From positions 69,588 through 133,587 of the forward strand of contig NZ_JAKZGS010000013.1 in assembly GCF_022549695.1 (NCBI RefSeq): a stretch of DNA of 64,000 nt, in the 5' to 3' direction. This document shows positions 35,592-44,152 of the stretch, piece by piece. The translations under genes were made by a program, and so were the position numbers. The notes beneath the pieces are model-generated. The model searched no databases, was not told where the DNA came from, and saw only the letters and a list, made by a program, of their open reading frames with translations. The first letter of the stretch is position 1. Each line of letters opens with the position of its first letter. This DNA is from Belliella calami (GTDB lineage Bacteria; Bacteroidota; Bacteroidia; Cytophagales; Cyclobacteriaceae).

Positions 35592-36707
35592 ATGAAATCA
35601 AGACGTAAGTTTCTACAACATATTAGTGCAGGCGTTATCCCTATTGCATTTGGCTTTACCCCTGAATCTTTACTTTTCAATCCAGATAACTCCCAAAATG
35701 ATAAAACACTGCGTGTAGCCCTGATGGGATTGGGAAGCTATGCAAATAGGGTGGCAGATGCAATGAAAGACTCGAAGCGAGCTAAAGTTGTGGGTGTGAT
35801 TAGCGGAACTCCTTCAAAAATTCCTGAATGGCAAAAACGATTTGACATCCCAGATAAGAATTGTTATAACTACGAAAATTTTGACGCTATAAAGGACAAT
35901 AAAGATATCGATGCGGTATATATAATCACTCCAAACGCACAGCATCACAATCAATGTCTTCGTGTCGCAGCTGCTGGAAAACATGTGATCTGTGAAAAAC
36001 CAATGGCAATAAATGCAAAGGAAGGAAGGGAAATGGTTGAGGCATGTGAAAAAGCTGGCGTCAAGCTATTGATAGGATATAGAATGCATTTTGAGGCCAA
36101 TACGTTGGAAATAGTTAAAATGAGAAATGCAGGAGAATTTGGAGACATTAAATTCTTTCAAGGATTGAGTGGATTTAAAATAGGCGACCCCAATCAATGG
36201 AGGCTTGATCCAAAGTTGGCTGGTGGTGGTGCTTTGATGGATATTGGAATATATGCGGTAAATGGAACAAGGTATATGGTGGGTGAGGAACCTATCTGGG
36301 TGACGGCTCAAGAAACCAAAACTGACGCTTCAAAATTTCGGGAAGGCGTCGATGAAACCATCACATTTCAGCTAGGCTTCGAAAGTGGGGTGGTTGCTTC
36401 TTGTTTGTCCACCTACAATATGAATAATTTGGATAAGTTTTTCCTTAATGGGTCAAAGGGTTTTGCAGAGATGCAGCCATCGACTGGTTATGGTCCTATT
36501 CGGAGTGCTACACACAAAGGCAGGCTAGACATGCCTCATACAACGCACCAAACTACCCAAATGGATGAAATGGCTAAAATTATATTTGACAATAAGGTCC
36601 CAATAATTCCCGTTGATGGCAAAGAAGGGCTGAAGGATATAATTATCCTAGATGCCATTTACGAAGCTGTCCGGACGGGATCCAAAGTGGATTTAAACTT
36701 GACCTAA
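35592..36707 (+). CDS. Gfo/Idh/MocA-family oxidoreductase
   Basis: A 371-aa protein with a twin-arginine-like start (MKSRRKFLQHISAG), an NAD(P)-binding GLGSYANRV and the EKPMAINAKEGREMV motif of the family (EKP). It resembles glucose-fructose oxidoreductase-like secreted proteins that act on sugars in the periplasm. Substrate unknown. Monocistronic by position, 72 bases before the BaiN-type gene. Confidence 0.87.
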   Translation: MKSRRKFLQHISAGVIPIAFGFTPESLLFNPDNSQNDKTLRVALMGLGSYANRVADAMKDSKRAKVVGVISGTPSKIPEWQKRFDIPDKNCYNYENFDAIKDNKDIDAVYIITPNAQHHNQCLRVAAAGKHVICEKPMAINAKEGREMVEACEKAGVKLLIGYRMHFEANTLEIVKMRNAGEFGDIKFFQGLSGFKIGDPNQWRLDPKLAGGGALMDIGIYAVNGTRYMVGEEPIWVTAQETKTDASKFREGVDETITFQLGFESGVVASCLSTYNMNNLDKFFLNGSKGFAEMQPSTGYGPIRSATHKGRLDMPHTTHQTTQMDEMAKIIFDNKVPIIPVDGKEGLKDIIILDAIYEAVRTGSKVDLNLT

Positions 36708-36779
36708 ATTTGTCAATTAAAAAAATGATTCCATTTCTAGCAAAAATACTTAATCTTTGCATAATAATTGAAAAATTAA

Positions 36780-38003
36780 ATGCTAAAGATAGGAGTCATA
36801 GGAGCAGGGGCTGCGGGTTATTTTGCTGCCATTAATGCAGCTACCAAAAACACAAGTGTTACAATTTTCGAAAAAACATCCAAATCCTTGGCAAAAGTAA
36901 AAGTCTCTGGTGGTGGAAGATGTAATGTGACACATGCTGCTTTTGAAATTGCAAAGCTTGTAAAAAACTATCCTAGGGGCGAAAAATTTCTTAAAAAAAC
37001 ATTCAAGCACTTTGCCGTTGGAGATACCGTAAATTGGTTCGAATCAAGAGGAGTAAAACTCAAACGTGAAGCTGATGGAAGAATGTTTCCAGTTTCAGAT
37101 GATTCAGAATCAATTATACAAGCTTTAGTCAACGAAGCAAATCAAAATGGAGTATATGTCCGATATAACTTTTCGATAGACAAAATCGAATATTCAAACA
37201 ATCAATTTACTGTTTACTCGAAGGAAAACAGGGAGATTTTTGATAGGCTAATCATTTGCATAGGAGGCTCACCAAAATTAACTGGCTTTAAGTTTATTCA
37301 TGATCTAGGTCATAAGGTCTCCGATCCAATTCCATCACTTTTCACTTTCAACACTCCCTACGAATCGATTCGCGAACTAATGGGAATATCCTTACCAGAT
37401 TCTCATATTAAATTAGAAGGAACAAAACTCGCCTATCAAGGGCCATTGCTTATCACGCACTGGGGCTTGAGCGGTCCTGCAGTGCTAAAGCTATCAGCTT
37501 TCGGAGCACCTTGGCTCTATGACCAAAAATACAATGCCAAAGCTCACATAAGATGGAATACACTCTGGACAGAGCACGATTTGCAAATTAATATTGGCAA
37601 ATATAAATCTGAGCATCCAAAAAAGAAGATCAAATCAAACCCTCTTTTTGGCTTACCAGGTAGATTATGGGAGCATCTTGTGGAAAAGTCGGAAATTGAT
37701 CCTCTATTACTTTGGCATGAAATTTCAAAAAAGAACCTTAATAAATTAATACAAAATCTTTTTTGTTATATTGTATCCATTGAAGGAAAAACGACCTTCA
37801 AAGAAGAATTTGTAACAGCTGGAGGTGTGAAATTAGAAGAAGTAAATCCAGAAACCATGGAAAGCAACTTGTTTCCAGGTTTGTTTTTCGCTGGTGAAGT
37901 TCTCGATATTGATGGAATTACAGGCGGATTCAATTTTCAAGCAGCTTGGTCGACAGGTTATTTAGCAGGAATAAACTCCATTAAAACAAAAAGTGATGTA
38001 TAA
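36780..38003 (+). CDS. FAD-dependent oxidoreductase, BaiN/HI0933 family
   Basis: A 407-aa flavoprotein with the N-terminal GAGAAGYFAAINA (FAD-binding) and SGGGRCNVTH, the signature of HI0933/YhiN/BaiN proteins, and the C-terminal GEVLDIDGITGGFNFQAAWSTGY. The substrate is not established for most members. It overlaps the next gene (starts at 37996), so the two are probably co-translated. Confidence 0.92.
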   Translation: MLKIGVIGAGAAGYFAAINAATKNTSVTIFEKTSKSLAKVKVSGGGRCNVTHAAFEIAKLVKNYPRGEKFLKKTFKHFAVGDTVNWFESRGVKLKREADGRMFPVSDDSESIIQALVNEANQNGVYVRYNFSIDKIEYSNNQFTVYSKENREIFDRLIICIGGSPKLTGFKFIHDLGHKVSDPIPSLFTFNTPYESIRELMGISLPDSHIKLEGTKLAYQGPLLITHWGLSGPAVLKLSAFGAPWLYDQKYNAKAHIRWNTLWTEHDLQINIGKYKSEHPKKKIKSNPLFGLPGRLWEHLVEKSEIDPLLLWHEISKKNLNKLIQNLFCYIVSIEGKTTFKEEFVTAGGVKLEEVNPETMESNLFPGLFFAGEVLDIDGITGGFNFQAAWSTGYLAGINSIKTKSDV

Positions 38004-38346
38004 AATCCCTCCAATAAATTTGGAAAGAATAGAAGAAATGGCAGATGGAGATGCTGAGTTCAGGGCTGAACTGATATTGGCTATTCACACTTCACTGATA
38101 GAGTTAAAAGAAAAATACCTTGAAGGCGCACAGAATGAAAGTACTGAAACGATTCATCTTATAAGGCACAAAGTAAAGCCGACTTTGATGCTGTTTGAGT
38201 TAGAAAGATTGAGATTATCGATTCAAAATGGCAAAGAAATAATAGAAGAAAAAGGCTTCAAAGAAGATTTTTTGCTTCATCTAGATGATTTTCTAGATAC
38301 TTGGCAGGAAGTGTTCGATTTTGTATCTGAAGAATTGAACAAATAA
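37996..38346 (+). CDS. HPt-domain-like protein
   Basis: A 116-aa helical protein; TETIHLIRHKVKPTLMLFEL has the HxxK pattern around the phospho-accepting His of HPt domains. I cannot identify a partner kinase. The ATG at 37996 lies inside the upstream gene's last codons (8-base overlap, ATGTATAA); a GTG at 37993 would add one residue. If HPt, it would relay phosphate; otherwise it is a small helical protein of unknown use. Confidence 0.65.
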   Translation: MYKIPPINLERIEEMADGDAEFRAELILAIHTSLIELKEKYLEGAQNESTETIHLIRHKVKPTLMLFELERLRLSIQNGKEIIEEKGFKEDFLLHLDDFLDTWQEVFDFVSEELNK

Positions 38347-38419
38347 TGGACTATTGAAAACCTATTCTAACAAGAAATAGATAGAAGTGCATACATCAAA
38401 TATTTTCGCTTTCATTATT

Positions 38420-39424
38420 TCATTTAATCAGGTTTACTTTCAATACCAAATCAACAAGTCGATTGGCATAGCCTGATTCATTATCATACCATCCAACTAT
38501 TTTTACCAAATTACCTTTGGCTGAGGTTAAACCTGAGTCAAAAATACAGGAATGTGGATTTCCTATAATGTCAATAGAAACAATCGGATCCTTTGTGTAT
38601 TCCACTATCCCTTTCATTCTTCCCTTTGATTCTTTTTCAAAAACAGCATTGATTTCTTCGGCCGAAGTTTCTTTTTCCAAAATCACAATCAAATCTGTCA
38701 GCGAGCCGTCTGGAACAGGAACACGCATAGCTGATGCTTCTATTTTTCCTTTTACCTCAGGCAAAACAATTTCCATAGCCAAAGCAGCATGCGTAGTGGT
38801 AGGGATAATTGAGTATGCTGCAGCTCTTGCTCGTCTCAGATCTCTATGTGGTGCATCATGTAGATTCTGATCATTGGTATAGGAATGTACCGTAGATACA
38901 TATCCTTTGTCAATCCCAAAATGCTCATGTAGAATTTTCACCATGGGAGCCAAGCAATTTGTGGTACAGGAAGCATTTGAGATTATTTTTTCTTCACCTG
39001 TTAATATATCATCATTTACTCCTAGCACAATTGTTGGAATCTCCTTACTTTTTGAAGGTGCTGTGATGATGACTTTCTTTGCTCCAGCAGCAAGGTGTGC
39101 TGACGCACCTTCTTTGTCGGTAAATTTACCAGTAGATTCCAATACAATATCCACATTCATTTCTTTCCAAGGGATCTGAGATGGATCTTTCTCTGCAAAA
39201 ATTTTAATCAGTTTTCCGTTAATCAATAAATCACCATTTACCTCTTCTACATTGTGATGGTATTTGCCATGAATCGAATCGTATTGCAACAAATGGGCTA
39301 GGGTAGTAGGGTCTGTCAAGTCATTTACAGCAACCAACTCAATATCTTCTTGTTCCAGTAGTAATTTGATGGTAAGCCTACCAATCCGACCGCAACCATT
39401 TACAGCAACTCTCTTTTTAATCAT
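38420..39424 (-). CDS. gap: Type I glyceraldehyde-3-phosphate dehydrogenase
   Basis: A 334-aa glycolytic enzyme: N-terminal NGCGRIGRL (Rossmann), catalytic SNASCTTNCLAP with C153, and WYDNESGYANR near the end. It oxidises glyceraldehyde 3-phosphate with NAD+ and phosphate. Canonical length. A perfect 11-base inverted repeat sits 27 bases upstream of the start (see separate entry). Confidence 0.97.
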   Translation of the reverse strand: MIKKRVAVNGCGRIGRLTIKLLLEQEDIELVAVNDLTDPTTLAHLLQYDSIHGKYHHNVEEVNGDLLINGKLIKIFAEKDPSQIPWKEMNVDIVLESTGKFTDKEGASAHLAAGAKKVIITAPSKSKEIPTIVLGVNDDILTGEEKIISNASCTTNCLAPMVKILHEHFGIDKGYVSTVHSYTNDQNLHDAPHRDLRRARAAAYSIIPTTTHAALAMEIVLPEVKGKIEASAMRVPVPDGSLTDLIVILEKETSAEEINAVFEKESKGRMKGIVEYTKDPIVSIDIIGNPHSCIFDSGLTSAKGNLVKIVGWYDNESGYANRLVDLVLKVNLIK

Positions 39425-39450
39425 TTCAGGTATTTGATTTTAAAATGCGA

Positions 39451-39477
39451 AGTTAATAAACCAGTCGTTTATTAACT
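39451..39477. promoter_or_regulatory. Perfect inverted repeat in the gap promoter
   Basis: AGTTAATAAAC (39451-39461) and GTTTATTAACT (39467-39477) are exact inverted repeats around CAGTC. It lies 27-53 bases before the ATG of gap on the minus strand. It could be an operator for a dimeric regulator or a 5-prime-UTR hairpin. Confidence 0.55.
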
Positions 39478-39577
39478 ACAAAAGCATAAAGCAATGGATT
39501 TTTCTTTTTTAAAATGGTAAATATGTTCGAAGTGCCAAGTATGGAGTACCATGTCCAACAAAACATGATTTCCCAAT

Positions 39578-39728
39578 ATGAGTATCCGCAATGTTGCACG
39601 TTGGCTAAGAAGAGGTTTTATGTCATTGCGGATCTCGTCACTTGACAACTGTCAACAGTCAACAGAACACACAAATCGTTCATCCGACAATCTATTGTTT
39701 GGCTACGTGCAATAAAGCGGATACACAT
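39578..39728. mobile_element. MITE-like palindromic repeat, copy D
   Basis: Starts ATGAGTATCCGCAATGTTGC and ends GCGGATACACAT, flanked by perfect 10-base direct repeats ATTTCCCAAT (39568-39577 and 39729-39738), the clearest target-site duplication of the first sequence type. It is nearest to copy B internally and A at its left end. The remainder of 39425-40027 holds nothing else I can support. Confidence 0.85.
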
Positions 39729-40027
39729 ATTTCCCAATCACCAAATCCGCAACTCTTATAAAGAGGTGCAAATTTTAGCAACTTAATTACCCGATAAATA
39801 AATAAGTGAAAATGGTAAAGAGTTTATAAGTTTAAACAAAAAATAAGCTGCCATCTATTAAATCAATAACTATTTAACTTAATCAACCAATAACGGTCTA
39901 AAACCGATTATGCTGAATAATTCCCAAAATCACCCTACAAACCAAGAACCTTTAAAAGGGTGTTGAAATTTTTTTCGCTAATATTCAAGGTTTTGGCATC
40001 CATTACCAAATATTTTTTGGTGAGGTT

Positions 40028-40057
40028 TTGCATTGTGAATTTAACCCTCTATATTTG
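40028..40057 (+). promoter_or_regulatory. Bacteroidota promoter of the tRNA-Glu pair
   Basis: TTG (40028-40030), a 19-base spacer and TATATTTG (40050-40057) match the -33/-7 pattern of this phylum. The first tRNA starts 40 bases after. Confidence 0.7.
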
Positions 40058-40096
40058 CATCACCTTACGGAAAAGAGGTTAATTCGATTCTAAAAT

Positions 40097-40168
40097 GGTC
40101 CGTTCGTCTAGGGGTTAGGACGTATCCCTTTCACGGATAAAACACGGGTTCGATTCCCGTACGGACTA
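40097..40168 (+). tRNA. tRNA-Glu (TTC), copy 1
   Basis: A complete cloverleaf: acceptor GGTCCGT/ACGGACT (G1-U72), anticodon loop CTTTCAC giving anticodon TTC, and GGTTCGATT T loop. No CCA is encoded. The sequence is identical to copy 2, which begins 100 bases downstream. Confidence 0.95.
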
Positions 40169-40196
40169 CTAATCAATTAACCTTTTTTCTATTTAT

Positions 40197-40268
40197 GGTC
40201 CGTTCGTCTAGGGGTTAGGACGTATCCCTTTCACGGATAAAACACGGGTTCGATTCCCGTACGGACTA
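40197..40268 (+). tRNA. tRNA-Glu (TTC), copy 2
   Basis: Identical to copy 1, 28 bases after its end. A terminator follows at 40372-40402. Probably processed from one transcript. Confidence 0.95.
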
Positions 40269-40371
40269 CTACAAATTGATGTTTTTCATCATTCTGACCG
40301 CAAGAAAAGTTTGTTTCAAACGAATCTGCGCGATGAATTTGTTTTATGGTTGTTAGTGGTTAAAGTGAGTA

Positions 40372-40402
40372 AAAACCTGGTCTTCTAGACCAGGTTTTTT
40401 AT
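40372..40402. terminator. Bidirectional terminator
   Basis: AACCTGGTCT (40374-40383), loop TCT, AGACCAGGTT (40387-40396) with A and T runs at the sides. It can end both the tRNA-Glu transcript and the convergent radical SAM gene. Confidence 0.8.
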
Positions 40403-42607
40403 TTATACCACCAACAAGCCTGCATCATGCAATTCAAACCATAACTTTTCCTGAAACAATTTTTCAACATTTCCCAAGCCTGCTTCTTTGTATGATTCTT
40501 CAAATTGGGAGAATGTCATTTCCTTTTCCGAAGTTTTGAGACGCATTTCTTCCAAAACTTTAATCAACCATCTTCCCTCTTTGGTGTTGACTTTTATTTC
40601 TGCTTCCTGAACTTTGTTTTCCACATATAATACTACTCCTTCTACTACTTTACCTTTTTTACTGAAAGTAGTTCTTTTCAACTCGGGTTTATTCCCAAGC
40701 CAAATCATTTTTGATGTTGGCCTGTAGCCGTTGGAAGAAGAATCAGTTATTGATTTATATATAAAACTAGGTGAAACTGATGTCCTTGGAATTTTAAAAT
40801 CAAACCATTCTTGCAATGGAAAATCAAAACAGATTCCATGCATATAATTGAATAAGGCTTTCTTCAATCCTGCACTGAACATCTCGTGCTCTGTTCCTTC
40901 AGGATCTTCATGACTGAGGTCATTGTCAGCAAATAAACCTTTCTCAGGCCCAACTTTCACTACCCTAAATTTCGATGGATCAATGCCAATAGGAGCGTGG
41001 GAAGTCATCGCAAAAAGATGCCAGAATCCCGATTGGATCACATTATTCTCAAATAGCTGACGAACCATCTCCAAGCTGTCTATTGTCTCTTGTGCTGTCT
41101 GGGTTGGAAATCCATACATCAAGTATGCATGTACCATTATTCCGGACTCTGTAAAATGATGCGCTACTCTTGCTACCTGCGCAACATTGACACCTTTTTG
41201 CATCATTTCCAAAAGCCTATCCGAAGCTACTTCCAAACCTCCTGAAACGGCAATACAACCAGAGGCTTTCAACAACCTACAAAGATCATATGTAAACCTT
41301 TCTTCAAATCGGATATTAGTCCACCAAGTGATTTTTAAGTTTCTTCGAATTATCTCAATGGCCATCTCTCGCATCAAAGCAGGAGGGGCAGCTTCATCCA
41401 CAAAGTGAAATCCAGTTTGCCCAGTCTGCTCTATCAATTCTTCTATTCTATCACAAATCAAGGAAGCAGATACTGGCTCGTAGTTTTTGATATAATCCAA
41501 AGAAATATCACAAAAAGAGCATTTTCTCCAATAACAACCATGCGCCATCGTCAATTTATTCCATCTGCCATCAGACCAAAGTCTATGCATGGGATTGACT
41601 ATTTCGATTACTGACAAATACTTGTCCAATGGCAATCCCCTATAATCAGGAGTTCCTGTCTTGCTAAAAGGAACATCGCTTTCCCTCGATCCATTGCAAT
41701 AGACTACCTCCTGATCGATCAAAGTAAATGTGCGCTTCAAATCCTTGAGTTGTCGACTTCCGTCAAAATACTCCAGCAAATTCGTCAATGGTCTTTCACC
41801 ATCATCCAATGTGATAAAATCAACATATTCAAATACCCTCGGTTCTTTCAATGAGCGAAGTTCAGTATTTGGATAGCCGCCACCCATGACTACTTTGATC
41901 TGTGGATGATACTTTTTGATATACTGACCACATCTGAGTGATCCATATAGATTGCCTGGAAAAGGTACTGAAAGGCAGATAGCATGAGGGTTTGACTCCT
42001 GAATTGCCTTTTCCAACTCTTCAAATAAATATTCATCTACAAAGGATGGACTTCCCTGCAAGGTATCATGCAAGGGGTCAAAAGATACAGCTGATCTTCC
42101 CAATCTCTCTGCATATCTACTAAATCCAAAATTCGAATCCAGCGCTTCTTGGATCAAATCACTCAAGTCCTCTAGATACAAAGTTGCTAAATGTCTTGCT
42201 TTGTCTTGGATTCCCATAGTGCCAAAAGCCCAATCCATTTCGTCCAAAAGTTCAAACCTTGAAGCTTGTGGAAGAAAATCACCATCACAGATATTGTATG
42301 CAATGGTAGGATTTCTAAATTGAAGAAAATTAATGACCGGTGTGATGGTATGAAGATAGTCTTCTTGAAGCTTTACTATCCTTTGACTATTTTGAGAAAG
42401 GTTCTTAACATCTTGTTTTTCAATTTTTTGAAATAATTCAGTTAATCCTTTTTTTGAAAATATCCTCAGTATGACATTTAAACCAAGGTCGTATTGAAAA
42501 GAAGTTCTTCCCAACAAATTGAGATAGCCTTTGATGTATGCAGTAGCAGGATAGGGGGTGTTGAGTTGGGTAAATGGGGGAGTAAGAAGAAGAATTGATT
42601 TTGACAC
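40403..42607 (-). CDS. B12-binding-domain radical SAM protein
   Basis: A 734-aa protein: N-terminal cobalamin-type Rossmann part (about 195-275, MGGGYPNTEL at 241-250), radical SAM core with C358, C363 and C366 in HGCYWRKCSFCDISL, and a C-terminal region of about 170 residues. The cluster spacing is CX4CX2C, not the common CX3CX2C. Such enzymes often methylate or modify unactivated carbons; substrate here is unknown. Monocistronic. Confidence 0.85.
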   Translation of the reverse strand: MSKSILLLTPPFTQLNTPYPATAYIKGYLNLLGRTSFQYDLGLNVILRIFSKKGLTELFQKIEKQDVKNLSQNSQRIVKLQEDYLHTITPVINFLQFRNPTIAYNICDGDFLPQASRFELLDEMDWAFGTMGIQDKARHLATLYLEDLSDLIQEALDSNFGFSRYAERLGRSAVSFDPLHDTLQGSPSFVDEYLFEELEKAIQESNPHAICLSVPFPGNLYGSLRCGQYIKKYHPQIKVVMGGGYPNTELRSLKEPRVFEYVDFITLDDGERPLTNLLEYFDGSRQLKDLKRTFTLIDQEVVYCNGSRESDVPFSKTGTPDYRGLPLDKYLSVIEIVNPMHRLWSDGRWNKLTMAHGCYWRKCSFCDISLDYIKNYEPVSASLICDRIEELIEQTGQTGFHFVDEAAPPALMREMAIEIIRRNLKITWWTNIRFEERFTYDLCRLLKASGCIAVSGGLEVASDRLLEMMQKGVNVAQVARVAHHFTESGIMVHAYLMYGFPTQTAQETIDSLEMVRQLFENNVIQSGFWHLFAMTSHAPIGIDPSKFRVVKVGPEKGLFADNDLSHEDPEGTEHEMFSAGLKKALFNYMHGICFDFPLQEWFDFKIPRTSVSPSFIYKSITDSSSNGYRPTSKMIWLGNKPELKRTTFSKKGKVVEGVVLYVENKVQEAEIKVNTKEGRWLIKVLEEMRLKTSEKEMTFSQFEESYKEAGLGNVEKLFQEKLWFELHDAGLLVV

Positions 42608-42784
42608 AGGTATGAAATTTTCTCAAATTTCGCTAAATTCTCCGATTATTGTACGGTATCCATCAGGTCTTTCTCAATTTTTGTCTAAATATCTCGAATA
42701 TCCTGTCAAAAATACTTCCCCTGCTTTCGATTTGACAAATATTGCTTTAATTTGGAGGAAACATTTTATCCAAAAACAAAACCT

Positions 42785-43543
42785 ATGAAAACCTTTAAAA
42801 AAATTTTAATCATCATCATTTTTATTTGTTCCACTTCTGCATCTTTTGGACAACAAAAAGACATAAAACTACCACCAGAAGCAACTGAGTTTTGGGACCC
42901 TATTCCAAGAAAAGTAAGTCCTGGTAAGCAAAATCACGAAGCTCCAAGTGATGCCATTGTTTTATTTGATGGTTCTAATCTTGATAAATTCGTAAGTGCA
43001 AAAGATGAAAGCAACGCCTCTTGGAAAGTGGAAAACGGAATAATGACCGTTTCCCCACAAAAAGGTGACATCAAAACAAAAGACGCTTTCGGAGATATGC
43101 AGCTGCATATCGAGTGGGCTTCCCCAACAGTTGTGAAAGGTGAAGGTCAAGGACGAGGAAATTCTGGAGTATTAATAATGGGATTGTATGAAGTCCAAGT
43201 TTTGGATTCTTATGAAAGTAGAACCTACTCTAATGGCCAAGCAGCAAGTTTGTATAAACAATATCCTCCATTGGTAAATGCGACAAAAGCGCCTGGCGAA
43301 TGGAATACTTATGATATTTTCTTTACAGCACCTAGATTCAACAAAGACGGGATGTTGACGGCTCCTGCAAAAGTAACTGTAATCCACAACGGAATATTGG
43401 TTCAAAATGCTGTTGAACTAAAAGGACCAACGGAATATATCGGAATCCCGAATTACAGAGCACACGAGGAAGAATTACCATTTGTACTCCAAGACCATGG
43501 AGATTTGGTGAGTTTTAGAAACATTTGGGTAAGAAGACTTTAA
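42785..43543 (+). CDS. Secreted 3-keto-disaccharide hydrolase-like protein (DUF1080)
   Basis: From the ATG at 42785 the protein is 252 aa with a signal peptide (FKKILIIIIFICSTSASFGQ, in part). The DUF1080 domain starts at about residue 55 (IVLFDGSNLDKFVSAKDESN; ASWKVENGIMTVSP) and includes NSGVLIMGLYEVQVLDSYES, a concanavalin-like fold typical of Bacteroidota. DUF1080 proteins hydrolyse 3-keto-glycosides in some cases. Its stop is in the loop of a hairpin shared with the convergent gene. Confidence 0.87.
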   Translation: MKTFKKILIIIIFICSTSASFGQQKDIKLPPEATEFWDPIPRKVSPGKQNHEAPSDAIVLFDGSNLDKFVSAKDESNASWKVENGIMTVSPQKGDIKTKDAFGDMQLHIEWASPTVVKGEGQGRGNSGVLIMGLYEVQVLDSYESRTYSNGQAASLYKQYPPLVNATKAPGEWNTYDIFFTAPRFNKDGMLTAPAKVTVIHNGILVQNAVELKGPTEYIGIPNYRAHEEELPFVLQDHGDLVSFRNIWVRRL

Positions 43544-43555
43544 TCAAGTCTTCTT
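43531..43555. terminator. Bidirectional hairpin overlapping both stop codons
   Basis: AAGAAGACTT (43531-43540) and AAGTCTTCTT (43546-43555) form a perfect 10-bp stem; the stop codons of the two convergent genes (TAA at 43541-43543 and, on the minus strand, TGA at 43546-43544) lie at or in the loop. The two genes therefore share the terminator and end with the same bases. Confidence 0.6.
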
Positions 43556-44152
43556 ACTTATTAATTTCCTGTAATCTTCAATGGTATCTATATCGATTGA
43601 CCCTTGTTCAAAATTGATAATTCCACAATCATCTTGATACTTATATATTACCTTTTTTGCACCCTCAGTAGAGCTCAATTTCAATAAGTTATCAAAGTGT
43701 TTTTTTGTAAACAAAGCAGGTACTCCCAATGTATCACCATATTTACAAGCAATAATATTCTTTTCAGAATGAGACTGCAAGTTAATCATAGAATCAATCA
43801 ATTTGGAATTCACGAAAGGTTGATCACAAAGCATAATGATCACTTGATCCAATTTTGCTATTTCATTTAATTTTTTCAATCCAACTTGCATGCTACTAGC
43901 CATTCCATTTTCCCAATATTCATTGACCGATACATATATTGAACTAAAGTCAATTTGAGATTTTATTTCATCCATTTTAGCACCAAGCACAATCACTACA
44001 TGATCTGCTGAGGATTCTTTGCCTACATTGATCGCATTTTGGAGTAAATTGATTCCATTGAATTCCAAAAGCTGTTTTGCTATTCCAAGTCTTGAAGAAT
44101 TCCCAGCAGCAAGAATAACAATCCCCGTTGATGGTTTTTGGACTTTATTCAT
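43544..44152 (-). CDS. MobA-like nucleotidyltransferase
   Basis: A 202-aa protein with the GT-A-type nucleotide-binding start GIVILAAGNSSRLGIAKQLL, and IMLCDQPFV. This fits molybdenum-cofactor cytidylyl- or guanylyltransferases (MocA/MobA). It overlaps the XdhC-like gene by 8 bases (ATGAATAA), so it probably serves the same molybdoenzyme system. The molybdoenzyme itself is not in the window. Confidence 0.88.
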   Translation of the reverse strand: MNKVQKPSTGIVILAAGNSSRLGIAKQLLEFNGINLLQNAINVGKESSADHVVIVLGAKMDEIKSQIDFSSIYVSVNEYWENGMASSMQVGLKKLNEIAKLDQVIIMLCDQPFVNSKLIDSMINLQSHSEKNIIACKYGDTLGVPALFTKKHFDNLLKLSSTEGAKKVIYKYQDDCGIINFEQGSIDIDTIEDYRKLISKKT

